DNA of 64,000 bases from Porticoccus sp963974675 (GCA_963974675.1 CAXBDQ010000002.1:108500-172499); one strand, 5' to 3'; counted from the first letter of the stretch, positions 35,621 through 43,270 are shown. Notes: generated from the letters alone by a model not told the origin. Numbers and translations are program-made.

Positions 35621-35649
35621 TAACATACTGTTAGCTGTAAAGAGAGAGT

Positions 35650-36345
35650 ATGGAAGATCTGCAAGAAATATTGATTGAAATACAAGATAAGCTTGTTCCT
35701 CTGCTAGGTAGCTATGAACAGGCCATATATCATTATGTTTTTCGCAACACATATCTTTCCGGTAAAACACGAACTCTGTTCAGCACAAGAACTGCTGAGA
35801 TCGGATTTGGAAGTGGTGATAGAACCAAACCGCCTAGCTGGAAAACTAGGTCAAATAATTTAAAGTCGCTCGAAAAAAAGGGTTGCGTAAAAATAGTAGA
35901 GCGCTCAAATAAGGGGATGCTTGTAGAAATAATTCTTCCAAGTCAGATGCCCTTTCTCAATATGGTCGAGACTCAACCAACTGAGATTAGTATTGATGAT
36001 TTAGATTTCTACAAAGATAAAAGGCTGCTCCACAGCCTTCTTGCTAGGGAAGATTTCAAGTGTTTCTATACTGGCCGTAACATTACAGTTGATAATTGCT
36101 ATTTGGATCACGTTACACCGCAGTCTAAGGGTGGTGATAATTCATATCGCAATATTGTTGCGTCGAGCTTTGATGCAAATTCAATGAAGAACGACAAGGA
36201 TGCTGAAGATTTTATTCGTCTGCTTTATCGAGAAGAGCTAATAACTCTAAAAGAATTCAAATCGTTAAAGGTCAAGCTAGAGGCACTTAGAGCTGGCGAG
36301 CTTATGCCAAACAAGGAGTCGCTACAACGTGCCATTCACAGCTAA
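35650..36345 (+). CDS. Integron cassette 1: winged-helix/HNH endonuclease-like protein
   Basis: A 231-residue protein. The first half (about residues 20-105, YEQAIYHYVFRNTYLSG ... NNLKSLEKKGCVKIVERSNKGMLVEI) looks like a winged helix. The second half has an HNH core: FKCFYTGRNITVDNCYLDHVTPQSKGGDNSYRN in pieces, with DH and the Asn before NSMKNDKDAEDF. It is probably a DNA nuclease, possibly a restriction or regulatory one. It is the first cassette after attI, so it has the best access to the cassette promoter. The stop codon lies in the first bases of its attC site. Confidence 0.78.
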   Translation: MEDLQEILIEIQDKLVPLLGSYEQAIYHYVFRNTYLSGKTRTLFSTRTAEIGFGSGDRTKPPSWKTRSNNLKSLEKKGCVKIVERSNKGMLVEIILPSQMPFLNMVETQPTEISIDDLDFYKDKRLLHSLLAREDFKCFYTGRNITVDNCYLDHVTPQSKGGDNSYRNIVASSFDANSMKNDKDAEDFIRLLYREELITLKEFKSLKVKLEALRAGELMPNKESLQRAIHS

Positions 36346-36432
36346 CAAGACGGTCAACGAACGCCAGCAAGCTGGCTGGACAGCTTTAAGCGTGGCTTCG
36401 CCACAAAGCTGCCCGTTACCTTGGCGTTATGA
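36340..36432 (+). repeat. attC site of cassette 1
   Basis: A 93-base imperfect palindrome starting CTAACAAG and ending CTTGGCGTTATG. Inner arms GGTCAACG/CGTTACC pair with one unpaired base. CAGCTTT/AAAGCTG and GTGGC-TTC-GCCAC form the apical stem. This is the fold that IntI recognises on the bottom strand; crossover is between G36426 and TT. Confidence 0.85.
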
Positions 36433-36447
36433 GAATAGGATCTGGAA

Positions 36448-37077
36448 ATGATTGAGAATATGGAAAATAAAGATTGGATTATGATTGCCGCAGTTATTGC
36501 GGGTCCAATTCTCGCGGTTCAAGCTCAAAAAATAATTGAGGCTCTAAGAAGTAGAAAGCAAAGAAGGCTCAACTTATTTTTTACTCTTATGTCTACTCGA
36601 GCAACAAGATTGGCCCCAGATCATGTTGGTTCACTAAACATGATTGATATTGAATTCTACGGTAGGAGAATTTTTGGAATAAAGTTGCAAACACCTAGCG
36701 AAAAAAAAGTCACTAATTCTTGGAAGACTTATAACGATCATCTAAATAATAACTATCCCAAAGATCGATTGGATGCATGGAATGATAAGGCAGATGATTT
36801 ATTTACAGTAATGCTGTATGCCATGTCTCAGGCGCTAGGCTATGATTTTGACGAAGTTCAATTAAAACGAGATTGTTATCGGCCAAAAGGTCACGGAGAA
36901 CTTGAGGATCAGCAATATGCCATTCGGGCTGGAGTAGTAGATTTGCTGGCAGGTAAAAGGTCGCTCCCTATGGCTGTTACACATTTTCCAGATGGTGTTG
37001 TTCAGCCAGCGGCAGAGAACGCGCAAGATTCATCTCATAACAAACAAATGCAGCCGACGCCTGACGGCGACGGCTGA
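36448..37077 (+). CDS. Integron cassette 2: DUF6680-like protein
   Basis: A 209-residue protein with an N-terminal membrane segment (WIMIAAVIAGPILAVQAQKIIEALR) and a soluble part containing LFFTLMSTRATRLAPDHVGSLNMIDIEFYG. I associate this with DUF6680, a family of unknown function often seen in mobile DNA. AGGA lies 7 bases before the ATG. The last residues, NKQMQPTPDGDG, are encoded by the attC site itself, so the native protein may effectively end near QDSSH. A membrane-anchored accessory or defence role is possible but unproven. Confidence 0.72.
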   Translation: MIENMENKDWIMIAAVIAGPILAVQAQKIIEALRSRKQRRLNLFFTLMSTRATRLAPDHVGSLNMIDIEFYGRRIFGIKLQTPSEKKVTNSWKTYNDHLNNNYPKDRLDAWNDKADDLFTVMLYAMSQALGYDFDEVQLKRDCYRPKGHGELEDQQYAIRAGVVDLLAGKRSLPMAVTHFPDGVVQPAAENAQDSSHNKQMQPTPDGDG

Positions 37078-37091
37078 TTTGGGCGTTATAA
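37035..37091 (+). repeat. attC site of cassette 2
   Basis: A short site of about 57 bases from ATAACAAAC to GGGCGTTATAA. The arms CAAATGCAGCCG and CGGCTGATTTG pair with one extrahelical G, the feature that sets strand polarity in attC folding. Crossover is at G37085^TT. Confidence 0.85.
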
Positions 37092-37111
37092 GACTCCACA
37101 AGGAACTAGCT

Positions 37112-37795
37112 ATGTGCCGAGGCAAAAATGAATGTAGTGAGCTCGGAAGTAATCCAGCGCTATGGGATGGCGAATGCCTATTACGCCCAAAGGCTTGGTT
37201 CGAAGATGAAATATCCAATTTCGTTGACGCTGTTGAGACATTTGTAGAAGGAAGCCGAGATGGCTGTATCGAGAAAATCAACAAAATTCGAAGCAACGAG
37301 ATTATAGAATGGTTTATTGAGCATGGGCAAATGTCAGGTCGCCATCGAAATTTAGTGCTTGGCGTTGAAAAGCCAGAGCTAATTGACGCAGAGTTACGTG
37401 ATCCTTTACGAAGCCCGCAGAAATATCAGAACGAGGTATTCGAGCGAGATTCATATCATTGCCGATATTGTGGTATCCGATTAATCGACCAAAAAATATT
37501 AAAATCATTTATCAAAAAGCTCAATTCTGAGTCTTTTCAAAGAGGCTCAACCAATTTAACAACGCATGGAATAATCCATGCAACTTGGCCAGTTGCAGAT
37601 CACGTAGTACCTTGGAACATCGGCGGTAAAACCACCCCGAATAATTTGGTGTCTTCATGCGCTGGTTGTAACTACGGCAAAGACGGCTACACCTGCGAAC
37701 AGCTCGGTATTAGCAATCCATTTAATCGACCACCTATCAACGACGATTGGAGCGGTTTATCAGATTTAGCAGCAGAATTAAAATCGGTCGTATAA
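37112..37795 (+). CDS. Integron cassette 3: HNH endonuclease
   Basis: A 227-residue protein with a C-terminal HNH nuclease domain: RDSYHCRYCGIRL (first zinc-type Cys pair), WPVADHVVPWNIGGKTTPNNLVSS (DH and the Asn), and CAGCNYGK (second Cys pair). The N-terminal part (CRGKNECSELGSNPALWDGECLLRP) holds further cysteines and no family I know. AAGGAA at 37099-37104 supports the ATG at 37112; the frame is open further upstream through the attC of cassette 2, which is not coding. The stop codon is in the first bases of the next attC. Confidence 0.82.
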   Translation: MCRGKNECSELGSNPALWDGECLLRPKAWFEDEISNFVDAVETFVEGSRDGCIEKINKIRSNEIIEWFIEHGQMSGRHRNLVLGVEKPELIDAELRDPLRSPQKYQNEVFERDSYHCRYCGIRLIDQKILKSFIKKLNSESFQRGSTNLTTHGIIHATWPVADHVVPWNIGGKTTPNNLVSSCAGCNYGKDGYTCEQLGISNPFNRPPINDDWSGLSDLAAELKSVV

Positions 37796-37815
37796 CAAGC
37801 AAAGGCACAGGACTC
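37788..37815 (+). repeat. attC site of cassette 3, left half
   Basis: GTATAACAAGCAAAGGCAC is the left arm of an attC site. It is cut at 37815 by the IS element; its right half resumes after the IS. CAAAGGCAC here pairs with GTGCTTTG beyond the IS, with one extrahelical G, so the site was intact before the insertion. Confidence 0.8.
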
Positions 37816-37865
37816 TGAACTTCCCCCGTTAGAACGGACACCTCAACCTAACGAGGAGTCCACCG

Positions 37866-38228
37866 ATGCCAAGATACAATCAACCGAGAAAGACCTGGCA
37901 ATATACCCATGAATTTAAAGCAAAAGCTGTTGAACTAACGTACTTGGAAGACATAAAAATCAAGGATGTCGCAAAGGCTTTAGATATCCATCCCTTCATG
38001 CTATCTCGGTGGCGGAAGGAATATAGAGAAGGGAAGATCGTGGCTGATAAGAAAAAGAAAGTCACCTCATTTAGCAAAGAGAAGAAGGAAATGGATCGCC
38101 TTAAAACGCTGGAAAAAGAAAATGCTCGTCTGCGGCAGGAGAACGACCTGCTAAAAAAGTGGCAACGGTATCTGGCGGAACAACATCAGAGCGATTTGGG
38201 TTTATCCAAAAACACGGACGAGAATTAG
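37866..38228 (+). CDS. IS3-family transposase OrfA
   Basis: A 120-residue protein with a helix-turn-helix (HEFKAKAVELTYLEDIKIKDVAKALDIHPFMLSRWRKEY in pieces) and a leucine-zipper coiled coil (MDRLKTLEKENARLRQENDLLKK). It binds the IS ends and dimerises. GAGGAG precedes the ATG. The slippery heptamer A AAA AAG at 38153-38159 lies in its reading frame and allows a -1 shift into orfB to make the OrfAB transposase. Confidence 0.93.
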   Translation: MPRYNQPRKTWQYTHEFKAKAVELTYLEDIKIKDVAKALDIHPFMLSRWRKEYREGKIVADKKKKVTSFSKEKKEMDRLKTLEKENARLRQENDLLKKWQRYLAEQHQSDLGLSKNTDEN

Positions 38229-39046
38229 GTGTCAGATACCTTTGTGAATGGCTTGGTGTGTCTCGCAGTGGTTACTATGATTGGCGGAGAAGAAAGCCGA
38301 GCGCGAGGCTCAGGGAAGACATTGAGCTGTCGAAAAAGATACAGTTTATTCATTCCCGCAGCCGTCATACTTATGGAAGTCCGCGCGTGTATCAAAGACT
38401 GAAGCAAGCCGGGGTGAACGTAGGAGAGAAGCGCGTGGCTCGGCTCATGCGTGAGAGTGGTCTAAAGGGGCGTGTCGTTACGGTAACACGAAGAACCCCG
38501 AAGTTAAGAAGGTTCCAACAGGCTGGAGAAAATCTTCGCCTCGGTATGCCGGCCCCGACGGCGTGTAACGAGCAATGGGTCGCAGACCTCACGTATCTTA
38601 AAGTAGGTGAGCAGTACCAGTATCTAATCACAGTGATGGATGTGTATTCCCGGCGTATTCTAGGATGGACACTCTGTGATAACCGGACGGCTGATGATGT
38701 GCTGCCCTTGCTAAGGCGTGTCATCATAAAGCGACGACCATCCTCTGGTTTGATCTTTCACACTGATCGAGGGATAGAGTTTATGGCTTATTCCGTACAG
38801 GCAGAGTTGGCAAAGCATGGTTTGAAGCGGAGTTATAATCGACTTGGTTATTGCACCGATAATGCGCATATGGAATCGTTTTATCACAGTCTTAAAGGAG
38901 AGTTGATTCGGGGTCGAAGGTTCAACAGTGATAAAGAGCTTAGATTAGCATTGTCATCCTACATTGACGGGTTTTACAATCGAACGAGATTGCATTCAGG
39001 GATTGAGTACACTAATCCGATAAATTATGAAAATAGAGCGGCGTAA
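38159..39046 (+). CDS. IS3-family transposase OrfB (DDE integrase domain)
   Basis: A 295-residue frame in the -1 phase relative to orfA. The N-terminal HTH_21 region (ELSKKIQFIHSRSRHTYGSPRVYQRL in pieces) is followed by the rve catalytic core. The DDE triad is visible in WVADLTYLK, FHTDRGIEF and NAHMESFYHSLKGEL. It is expected to be made mainly as the OrfAB fusion by frameshifting at 38153-38159; a GTG at 38159 could also start it. Confidence 0.93.
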   Translation: MATVSGGTTSERFGFIQKHGRELGVRYLCEWLGVSRSGYYDWRRRKPSARLREDIELSKKIQFIHSRSRHTYGSPRVYQRLKQAGVNVGEKRVARLMRESGLKGRVVTVTRRTPKLRRFQQAGENLRLGMPAPTACNEQWVADLTYLKVGEQYQYLITVMDVYSRRILGWTLCDNRTADDVLPLLRRVIIKRRPSSGLIFHTDRGIEFMAYSVQAELAKHGLKRSYNRLGYCTDNAHMESFYHSLKGELIRGRRFNSDKELRLALSSYIDGFYNRTRLHSGIEYTNPINYENRAA

Positions 39047-39078
39047 AGCGTGTCCGATTTATCGGGTGAAGATCACTC

Positions 39079-39116
39079 AGCACTGCGTGTTTCGCGCGGT
39101 GCTTTGGGCGTTAGGT
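39079..39116 (+). repeat. attC site of cassette 3, right half
   Basis: After the duplicated CTC the sequence continues to GTGCTTTGGGCGTTAGGT, the right arm and core (GTTRRRY fits GTTAGGT) of the interrupted attC. Crossover would be at G39110^TT. It is the last attC core I can see in the array. Confidence 0.78.
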
Positions 39117-39181
39117 GCCCGTGTTACCCACAATCAGTGGACATCTCGTATAGGTAGATTAACTGATATTGAGGTGTTGAT

Positions 39182-39876
39182 ATGTCACGATAAAATATCA
39201 ATTTTTCGATACCTACGAAACAGAATTACCGGCCATTCTGACAGCGGGATCGACCCAAGAGCGAGTCGAGCTAACCCAAGCAATGATTGATGACATAACA
39301 AAATTATATTTCGATGTTGTTCCTGATGAGCTAGAGCTAACCGAAGAACAACAAAGGCAACACCTACACACCTTTTTAAGCAAAGAAATGCCATTTTTAT
39401 CAACACTGGCTACCAAAGAATCAAGCCCTCTGGAACTAAGAGCAGCGCATGATTCTTTGTACGAAAATTTAATGGAAAATAATCCGACGTTGGCAAAAGA
39501 GTTCGACCGTGTACTCAAAAAGCGTGAACTCGCCTATCAATATGCCACCGAGGGGTATGACCTTAGAAATGAGTCTCACGAATTAAGAGCACAACGAGAT
39601 GAACTCACAGATAGTGGCGTTGATAAAAATTCTGACAACATTAAGGCACTGGACGAGAAAATTAATGAATTAAATCGTAAAGCAGAGGTTGCTGACCGAA
39701 ATCGTGATTTCTACAACAAAGGTGCTGATGAGGTTTTAGAGCAGATCCCTGAAATGGAACGCTCATTTCTCGACTCGCATATCCGACATAAGGATAAACT
39801 ACACATGGAAAAAGAAACCAAAGAAGGTGTGGTACCCGTTATCAATGATGTGCAAGGTGTTGTACCTTTAAGTTAG
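39182..39876 (+). pseudogene. Coiled-coil protein gene with frameshift in codon 2
   Basis: GAGGTG followed by ATG at 39182 looks like a normal start, but the frame stops after three codons. From 39187 the next frame is open to 39876 and reads TIKYQFFDTYETELPAILTAGS and so on. A single missing base after ATGTC would restore one protein of about 232 residues beginning MS-TIKYQFFDTY. The C-terminal part is charged and coiled-coil (about 100 residues, LRAQRDELTDSGVDKNSDNIKALDEKINELNRKAEV in pieces). As it stands, translation could start only at the internal ATG 39283 (197 residues). No family recognised. It follows the last attC, but no attC of its own is seen. Confidence 0.6.
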
Positions 39877-39907
39877 GTTTAAAAGAAAATTAATCATCTT
39901 GTTATAG

Positions 39908-39941
39908 CTTCCGTTATTGAAGAAAACCTTAATGACGGAAG
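39908..39941. repeat. Inverted repeat after the coiled-coil gene
   Basis: CTTCCGTTATT and AATGACGGAAG pair over 11 positions with one mismatch around a 12-base loop. No T-run follows on the + strand, so it is a weak terminator at best. It does not have the polarity of an attC site. Confidence 0.45.
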
Positions 39942-40119
39942 TAACACCACTTTGCATAGTTACAAGAATTGATGAATTTAAAACTGATAGTTCACCTGTA
40001 ATAATCCATAGTCAGCGCCTAACCCCATACACTGAATTTTAGTACCAGCATATTAGATTCCTTTCTCCTCAGCACAACAGTACCATGGAAGCTGTGAACT
40101 CAAGTCTATAGGTAGCCTG

Positions 40120-40806
40120 ATGACAGACCCCACATCAAATGAAATGCAGGTGCGCAAGAATAAGCCTGGCTTGTCTGGCGCACAGCTCACACTGATCATT
40201 CTCGCAGTAATCGTGCTAACTGCCGGTATCACATTTCTCATTATCCGCACCTACATCTTCCCACCCGACTTGAAGCCTGTAGCTCTCAATATCCAAGAGA
40301 AACAAGAACTGAATCAAAAGTTGAGAAAACTGGGCTGGCAACAGGAATCGATACCGCAAGATACAACCAAGGGGGAGCCTGCCCAGCCGGAGGCATACAC
40401 AGAATCTGATGAGAATCGTGAGGTTACGTTTAGCGAGAGAGAAGTCAATTCACTGATCGGCGGCAACCCAGATTTTGCCCGCCGCGTCGCAATAGATTTT
40501 TCCAACAATCTTGCCAGTGCAAAAATCCTGCTACCGGTACCGGACGACTTTCCAATCATGCCCGGTAAGACTCTACGGGTAAATGCCGGTATGGAGGTGC
40601 GACTGGATGCTTCCCGCAGACCTATAATCGCACTAAAAGGTATAAGCGTCATGGGGGTGCCTATTCCGAACGCTTGGCTCGGCAATCTAAAAAATGTTGA
40701 CTTAGTCGGTGAGTTTGGAGACCAAGGGTTCTGGAAAAAGTTTGCGGATGGCGTTGAGGATATTCAGGTTCGCGACAGCGAACTCTATATAAAATTACGC
40801 GAATAA
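40120..40806 (+). CDS. Membrane-anchored protein, DUF2140/YpmS-like
   Basis: A 228-residue protein with one N-terminal TM helix (AQLTLIILAVIVLTAGITFLIIRTYIF) and an extracytoplasmic domain. Its EVTFSEREVNSLIGG ... FSNNLASAKILLPVPDDFPIMPGKTLRVNAGMEV segment recalls YpmS/DUF2140 proteins, though the match is from memory. Function is unknown; a lipid-binding or envelope role would fit the topology. It is the first ordinary chromosomal gene after the integron. Confidence 0.65.
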   Translation: MTDPTSNEMQVRKNKPGLSGAQLTLIILAVIVLTAGITFLIIRTYIFPPDLKPVALNIQEKQELNQKLRKLGWQQESIPQDTTKGEPAQPEAYTESDENREVTFSEREVNSLIGGNPDFARRVAIDFSNNLASAKILLPVPDDFPIMPGKTLRVNAGMEVRLDASRRPIIALKGISVMGVPIPNAWLGNLKNVDLVGEFGDQGFWKKFADGVEDIQVRDSELYIKLRE

Positions 40807-40926
40807 CTTACTAAGTTAAGCATCAGAATAATTATATTCCTTTTAATTTGAAAAATACCTAGAAATAGAACTGTACGGACAACGGCTGAAAATATTGTTG
40901 CGCTTTGTGCATCAACTTGATGGCTT

Positions 40927-41433
40927 ATGGATAGCAACTGGAATAGCACTAATCATTTAGAAATGAGACGCCCCAATCCAATGAAAATAGTAAAAGATAA
41001 AACAACGTCGCTACACCAGCAGATCCTTGGCACTTGGGAAATATTGGCCTGGAAACGTAGACTGGTAGAGTCTGGAGAAGAATCTGATGCTTTTGGCCCG
41101 GCCCCCACTGGTTGCATCAACTATTCTCCAGACGGCCGTTTAATGGTATTAGTCCTACGGGGTGATAGACCCTGCCCTTCAGAAAACCCTCCTACAGAAA
41201 GCGAGAAAGTTGCACTCTTTGACTCCATGTTTGCTTATGCTGGAAGCTATGCTGTCGAATCCGATAGGGTAATCCACAACTTGGATGCAAGCTGGAACGA
41301 ATTGTGGACTGGCACACTACAAACACGCTTTATTTCCTTTGAAAACGAACAGCTTATTTATACAACACCAGAAACTGTTGACCCCATGGACGGCAAGTTA
41401 TGCACATATAAAGTTACACTTGGGCGACCCTAA
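40927..41433 (+). CDS. Lipocalin-like domain protein
   Basis: About 168 residues containing ILGTWEILAWKRRLVESGEE, GCINYSPDGRLMVLVLRGDR, AYAGSYAVESDRVIHNLDASWNELWTGT and QTRFISFENEQLIYTTP. This is the pattern of lipocalin-like (Lipocalin_5) proteins, small beta barrels of unknown ligand. No signal peptide. ATGs at 40927, 40963 and 40981 are all in frame and none has a clear ribosome site, so the start is uncertain. It precedes the pseudouridine synthase gene by 27 bases. Confidence 0.72.
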   Translation: MDSNWNSTNHLEMRRPNPMKIVKDKTTSLHQQILGTWEILAWKRRLVESGEESDAFGPAPTGCINYSPDGRLMVLVLRGDRPCPSENPPTESEKVALFDSMFAYAGSYAVESDRVIHNLDASWNELWTGTLQTRFISFENEQLIYTTPETVDPMDGKLCTYKVTLGRP

Positions 41434-41460
41434 TTATAATTTACTTACTGGGACTGACTG

Positions 41461-42291
41461 GTGAAATTTGAAAAACACCTCGAAATAGAAAGTACGGATA
41501 AAACTGCTGTAGATGCCCTTGGGGAAACTACTGAGTTAGCCCGACAAACCATCAAACAGGCTATGACCAAAGGTGCCGTCTGGTTAACAAGAAACAAAAG
41601 TACTCAACGTATTCGTCGAGCCGATAAACCCCTAAAATCCAGCGATGAGTTACACCTTTATTTTGACCAAAGTATTTTGGCCGAACAACCAAAGCCAGCG
41701 ACATTAATTGCAGATGAAGAGCTTTACAGTATTTGGTATAAACCCTACGGGATGTTAAGCCAGGGCTCCAAGTGGGGCGACCATTGCACCATCAACCGCT
41801 GGGTGGAGAAAAATCTTGAGCCACAACGCCCGGCTTTTATTGTTCACCGGCTTGATCGTGCTGCCACGGGTTTAATTATTATTGCTCACCAACGAAAAAT
41901 AGCGGCCTACTTTTCTAATTTATTCCAGAACCGCAATATTGAAAAAAAATATCAGGCAATTGTTGAGGGTGAGTTTCCTGATGAGGTTAAACTCAACTCT
42001 GATATCGAAAATAAACCGGCTATGAGCCAAGCAAAAGCTATTGCATACAATTCTGCAACCAACCAATCCCTAGTTGACGTCACCATAGAAACGGGCCGAA
42101 AACATCAGATTCGACGCCACTTATCGGAAGCGGGCTTCCCCATCGTCGGCGATAGACTATACGGCCACGGAGGTGAAGATACCTCCGACCTCTGTTTGGC
42201 TTCATGTTACCTTTCCTTTGCCTCTCCCGCCGACGGTCTCAAGAAAGGCTACCACCTGCCAGAGAATCTACGGCTTCAATTTAAACACTAA
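41461..42291 (+). CDS. RluA-family RNA pseudouridine synthase
   Basis: A 276-residue enzyme converting uridine to pseudouridine in rRNA or tRNA. An S4-like N-terminal region (LARQTIKQAMTKGAVWL) precedes the catalytic domain, with the active-site Asp in FIVHRLDRAATGLIIIA. The RKHQIRRHLSEAGFPIVGDRLYG motif follows. The start is GTG at 41461, after the lipocalin-like gene. The exact RNA target cannot be told from sequence. Confidence 0.88.
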   Translation: MKFEKHLEIESTDKTAVDALGETTELARQTIKQAMTKGAVWLTRNKSTQRIRRADKPLKSSDELHLYFDQSILAEQPKPATLIADEELYSIWYKPYGMLSQGSKWGDHCTINRWVEKNLEPQRPAFIVHRLDRAATGLIIIAHQRKIAAYFSNLFQNRNIEKKYQAIVEGEFPDEVKLNSDIENKPAMSQAKAIAYNSATNQSLVDVTIETGRKHQIRRHLSEAGFPIVGDRLYGHGGEDTSDLCLASCYLSFASPADGLKKGYHLPENLRLQFKH

Positions 42292-42397
42292 AACCATCTG
42301 CAGCGGGTAAGTTGCAGGCTGTGCTACTCTACCTATAATAAACACACAAACAAAAATGCAGTCTCTATATATACGAAAAACAATAAGGGGTTTACGC

Positions 42398-42730
42398 ATG
42401 AACGAAGAAATGAATTTAGAAGGTGTTGTCTCAATCAATTGGCAAGACGTAGCAGCGGAAGAAGCGGCACCGGGCATTACCCAGCGGGTTTTATGGCAGG
42501 GAGATAATGATAAAAGAGTGATGGTGTTTGAGTTCAAGCCTGGCGCTGTTTATCCCGGTCTTGATGTCCACGAGCCAGGACCAGAGCAAGTATTTGTCAT
42601 TTCCGGGGTCTTTAATGATGGCAAGAATGATCATAAGGCAGGCACTTTTATCCACCACCCTGCGGGTACGTCACATATGCCCCAATCAAAAACTGGCTGT
42701 GTGCTTTTAGTAATATATCCTGAGGGTTAG
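42398..42730 (+). CDS. Cupin-domain protein (ChrR-like)
   Basis: A 110-residue single-domain cupin with WQGDNDKRVMVFEFKPGAVYPGLDVHEPGPEQVFVISG, the two cupin motifs, and FIHHPAGTSHMP. Several His/Glu residues could bind a metal. It resembles the sensor cupins of the ChrR anti-sigma type but lacks the anti-sigma domain. The ATG at 42398 has AAGGGG 8 bases upstream; an earlier in-frame ATG at 42356 lacks one. Confidence 0.78.
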   Translation: MNEEMNLEGVVSINWQDVAAEEAAPGITQRVLWQGDNDKRVMVFEFKPGAVYPGLDVHEPGPEQVFVISGVFNDGKNDHKAGTFIHHPAGTSHMPQSKTGCVLLVIYPEG

Positions 42731-42801
42731 AACGTTCCATCAACAATAATGCAACTTTCAGCATATTTGCCCCGCTGTTTCTTTATTGCCGACCATAATC
42801 G

Positions 42802-42838
42802 AACAACAGGTTGGACGATGGCCGTCTAACCTGTTGTT
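42802..42838 (+). terminator. 16-bp hairpin after the cupin gene
   Basis: AACAACAGGTTGGACG and CGTCTAACCTGTTGTT pair over 16 positions with one G-U pair around a 5-base loop. The tail ATGTTTCT is only moderately U-rich. It probably terminates the upstream transcript and separates it from the cold-shock gene promoter. Confidence 0.7.
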
Positions 42839-42878
42839 ATGTTTCTAGTTATAAGAATAGAAGAGCAACGAATACTCG

Positions 42879-42906
42879 TTGACTACCGCATAAAGTGGTA
42901 TATACT
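42879..42906 (+). promoter_or_regulatory. Sigma-70-type promoter of the cold-shock gene
   Basis: TTGACT (42879-42884), a 16-base spacer and TATACT (42901-42906). It would give a 5' untranslated leader of about 150 bases before the csp ATG, as in cspA-type cold-inducible genes. Confidence 0.65.
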
Positions 42907-43063
42907 CATTTCAGCTTGAAAGTACGTCTTATATTTATGCACACCATTTCGATGTCTCGTCTTTAGTAGCTCGTCCGGTTCTTCATAAGTAATAGCAACA
43001 CATTTCAGCACATCGGCCTTATTTTAAAGGCTATAAATTACTATTGAATGAAAGGATATTATT

Positions 43064-43270
43064 ATGTCTACTACTACTGGCACTGTTAAATGGTTCAACG
43101 AAGCTAAAGGTTTTGGTTTTATCGAACAAGAATCTGGTCCCGACGTATTTGCTCACTTCAGCGCTATCTCGGCTGCTGGGTTCAAAACTCTGATCGAAGG
43201 ACAAAAAGTTGAGTTCACTATTACTCAAGGTCAAAAAGGTCCTCAAGCTGAGAACATCGTTGTACTCTAA
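43064..43270 (+). CDS. Cold-shock protein, CspA family
   Basis: A 68-residue single-stranded nucleic-acid binding protein. RNP1 is KGFGFIEQ and RNP2 is VFAHFSAI; TGTVKWFNEAKGFGF is the usual start. It acts as an RNA chaperone. AAAGGA precedes the ATG. The long leader and flanking terminators make it a single-gene transcript, probably regulated through leader RNA structure. Confidence 0.95.
   Translation: MSTTTGTVKWFNEAKGFGFIEQESGPDVFAHFSAISAAGFKTLIEGQKVEFTITQGQKGPQAENIVVL

Larger units (their letters stand above)
35409..35640. other. attI region of the integron
   Basis: The stretch between intI and the first cassette should hold attI and the cassette promoter. The likely crossover is at the GTTAGCT starting at 35630 (G^TTAGC), 20 bases before the first cassette ATG. 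The region is AT-rich and has two terminator-like hairpins listed separately. The attI binding sites cannot be defined by eye. Confidence 0.6.
37816..39075 (+). mobile_element. IS3-family insertion sequence inside an attC site
   Basis: A complete 1260-bp element. Its ends are 26-base inverted repeats matching at about 21 positions: left TGAACTTCCCCCG..., right (complement) TGATCTTCACCCG..., both ending in CGGACAC. A 3-bp duplication, CTC, flanks it at 37813-37815 and 39076-39078. It encodes OrfA and OrfB with an A-AAA-AAG slippage site between them. Both frames are intact, so it may be active. Confidence 0.93.

Noticed and set aside
39872..40022. GTTAGGT and GCCTAAC sequences after the coiled-coil gene as a fourth attC
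   Set aside because: They are in the wrong order (core before inverse core) and the sequence between them does not fold as an attC.
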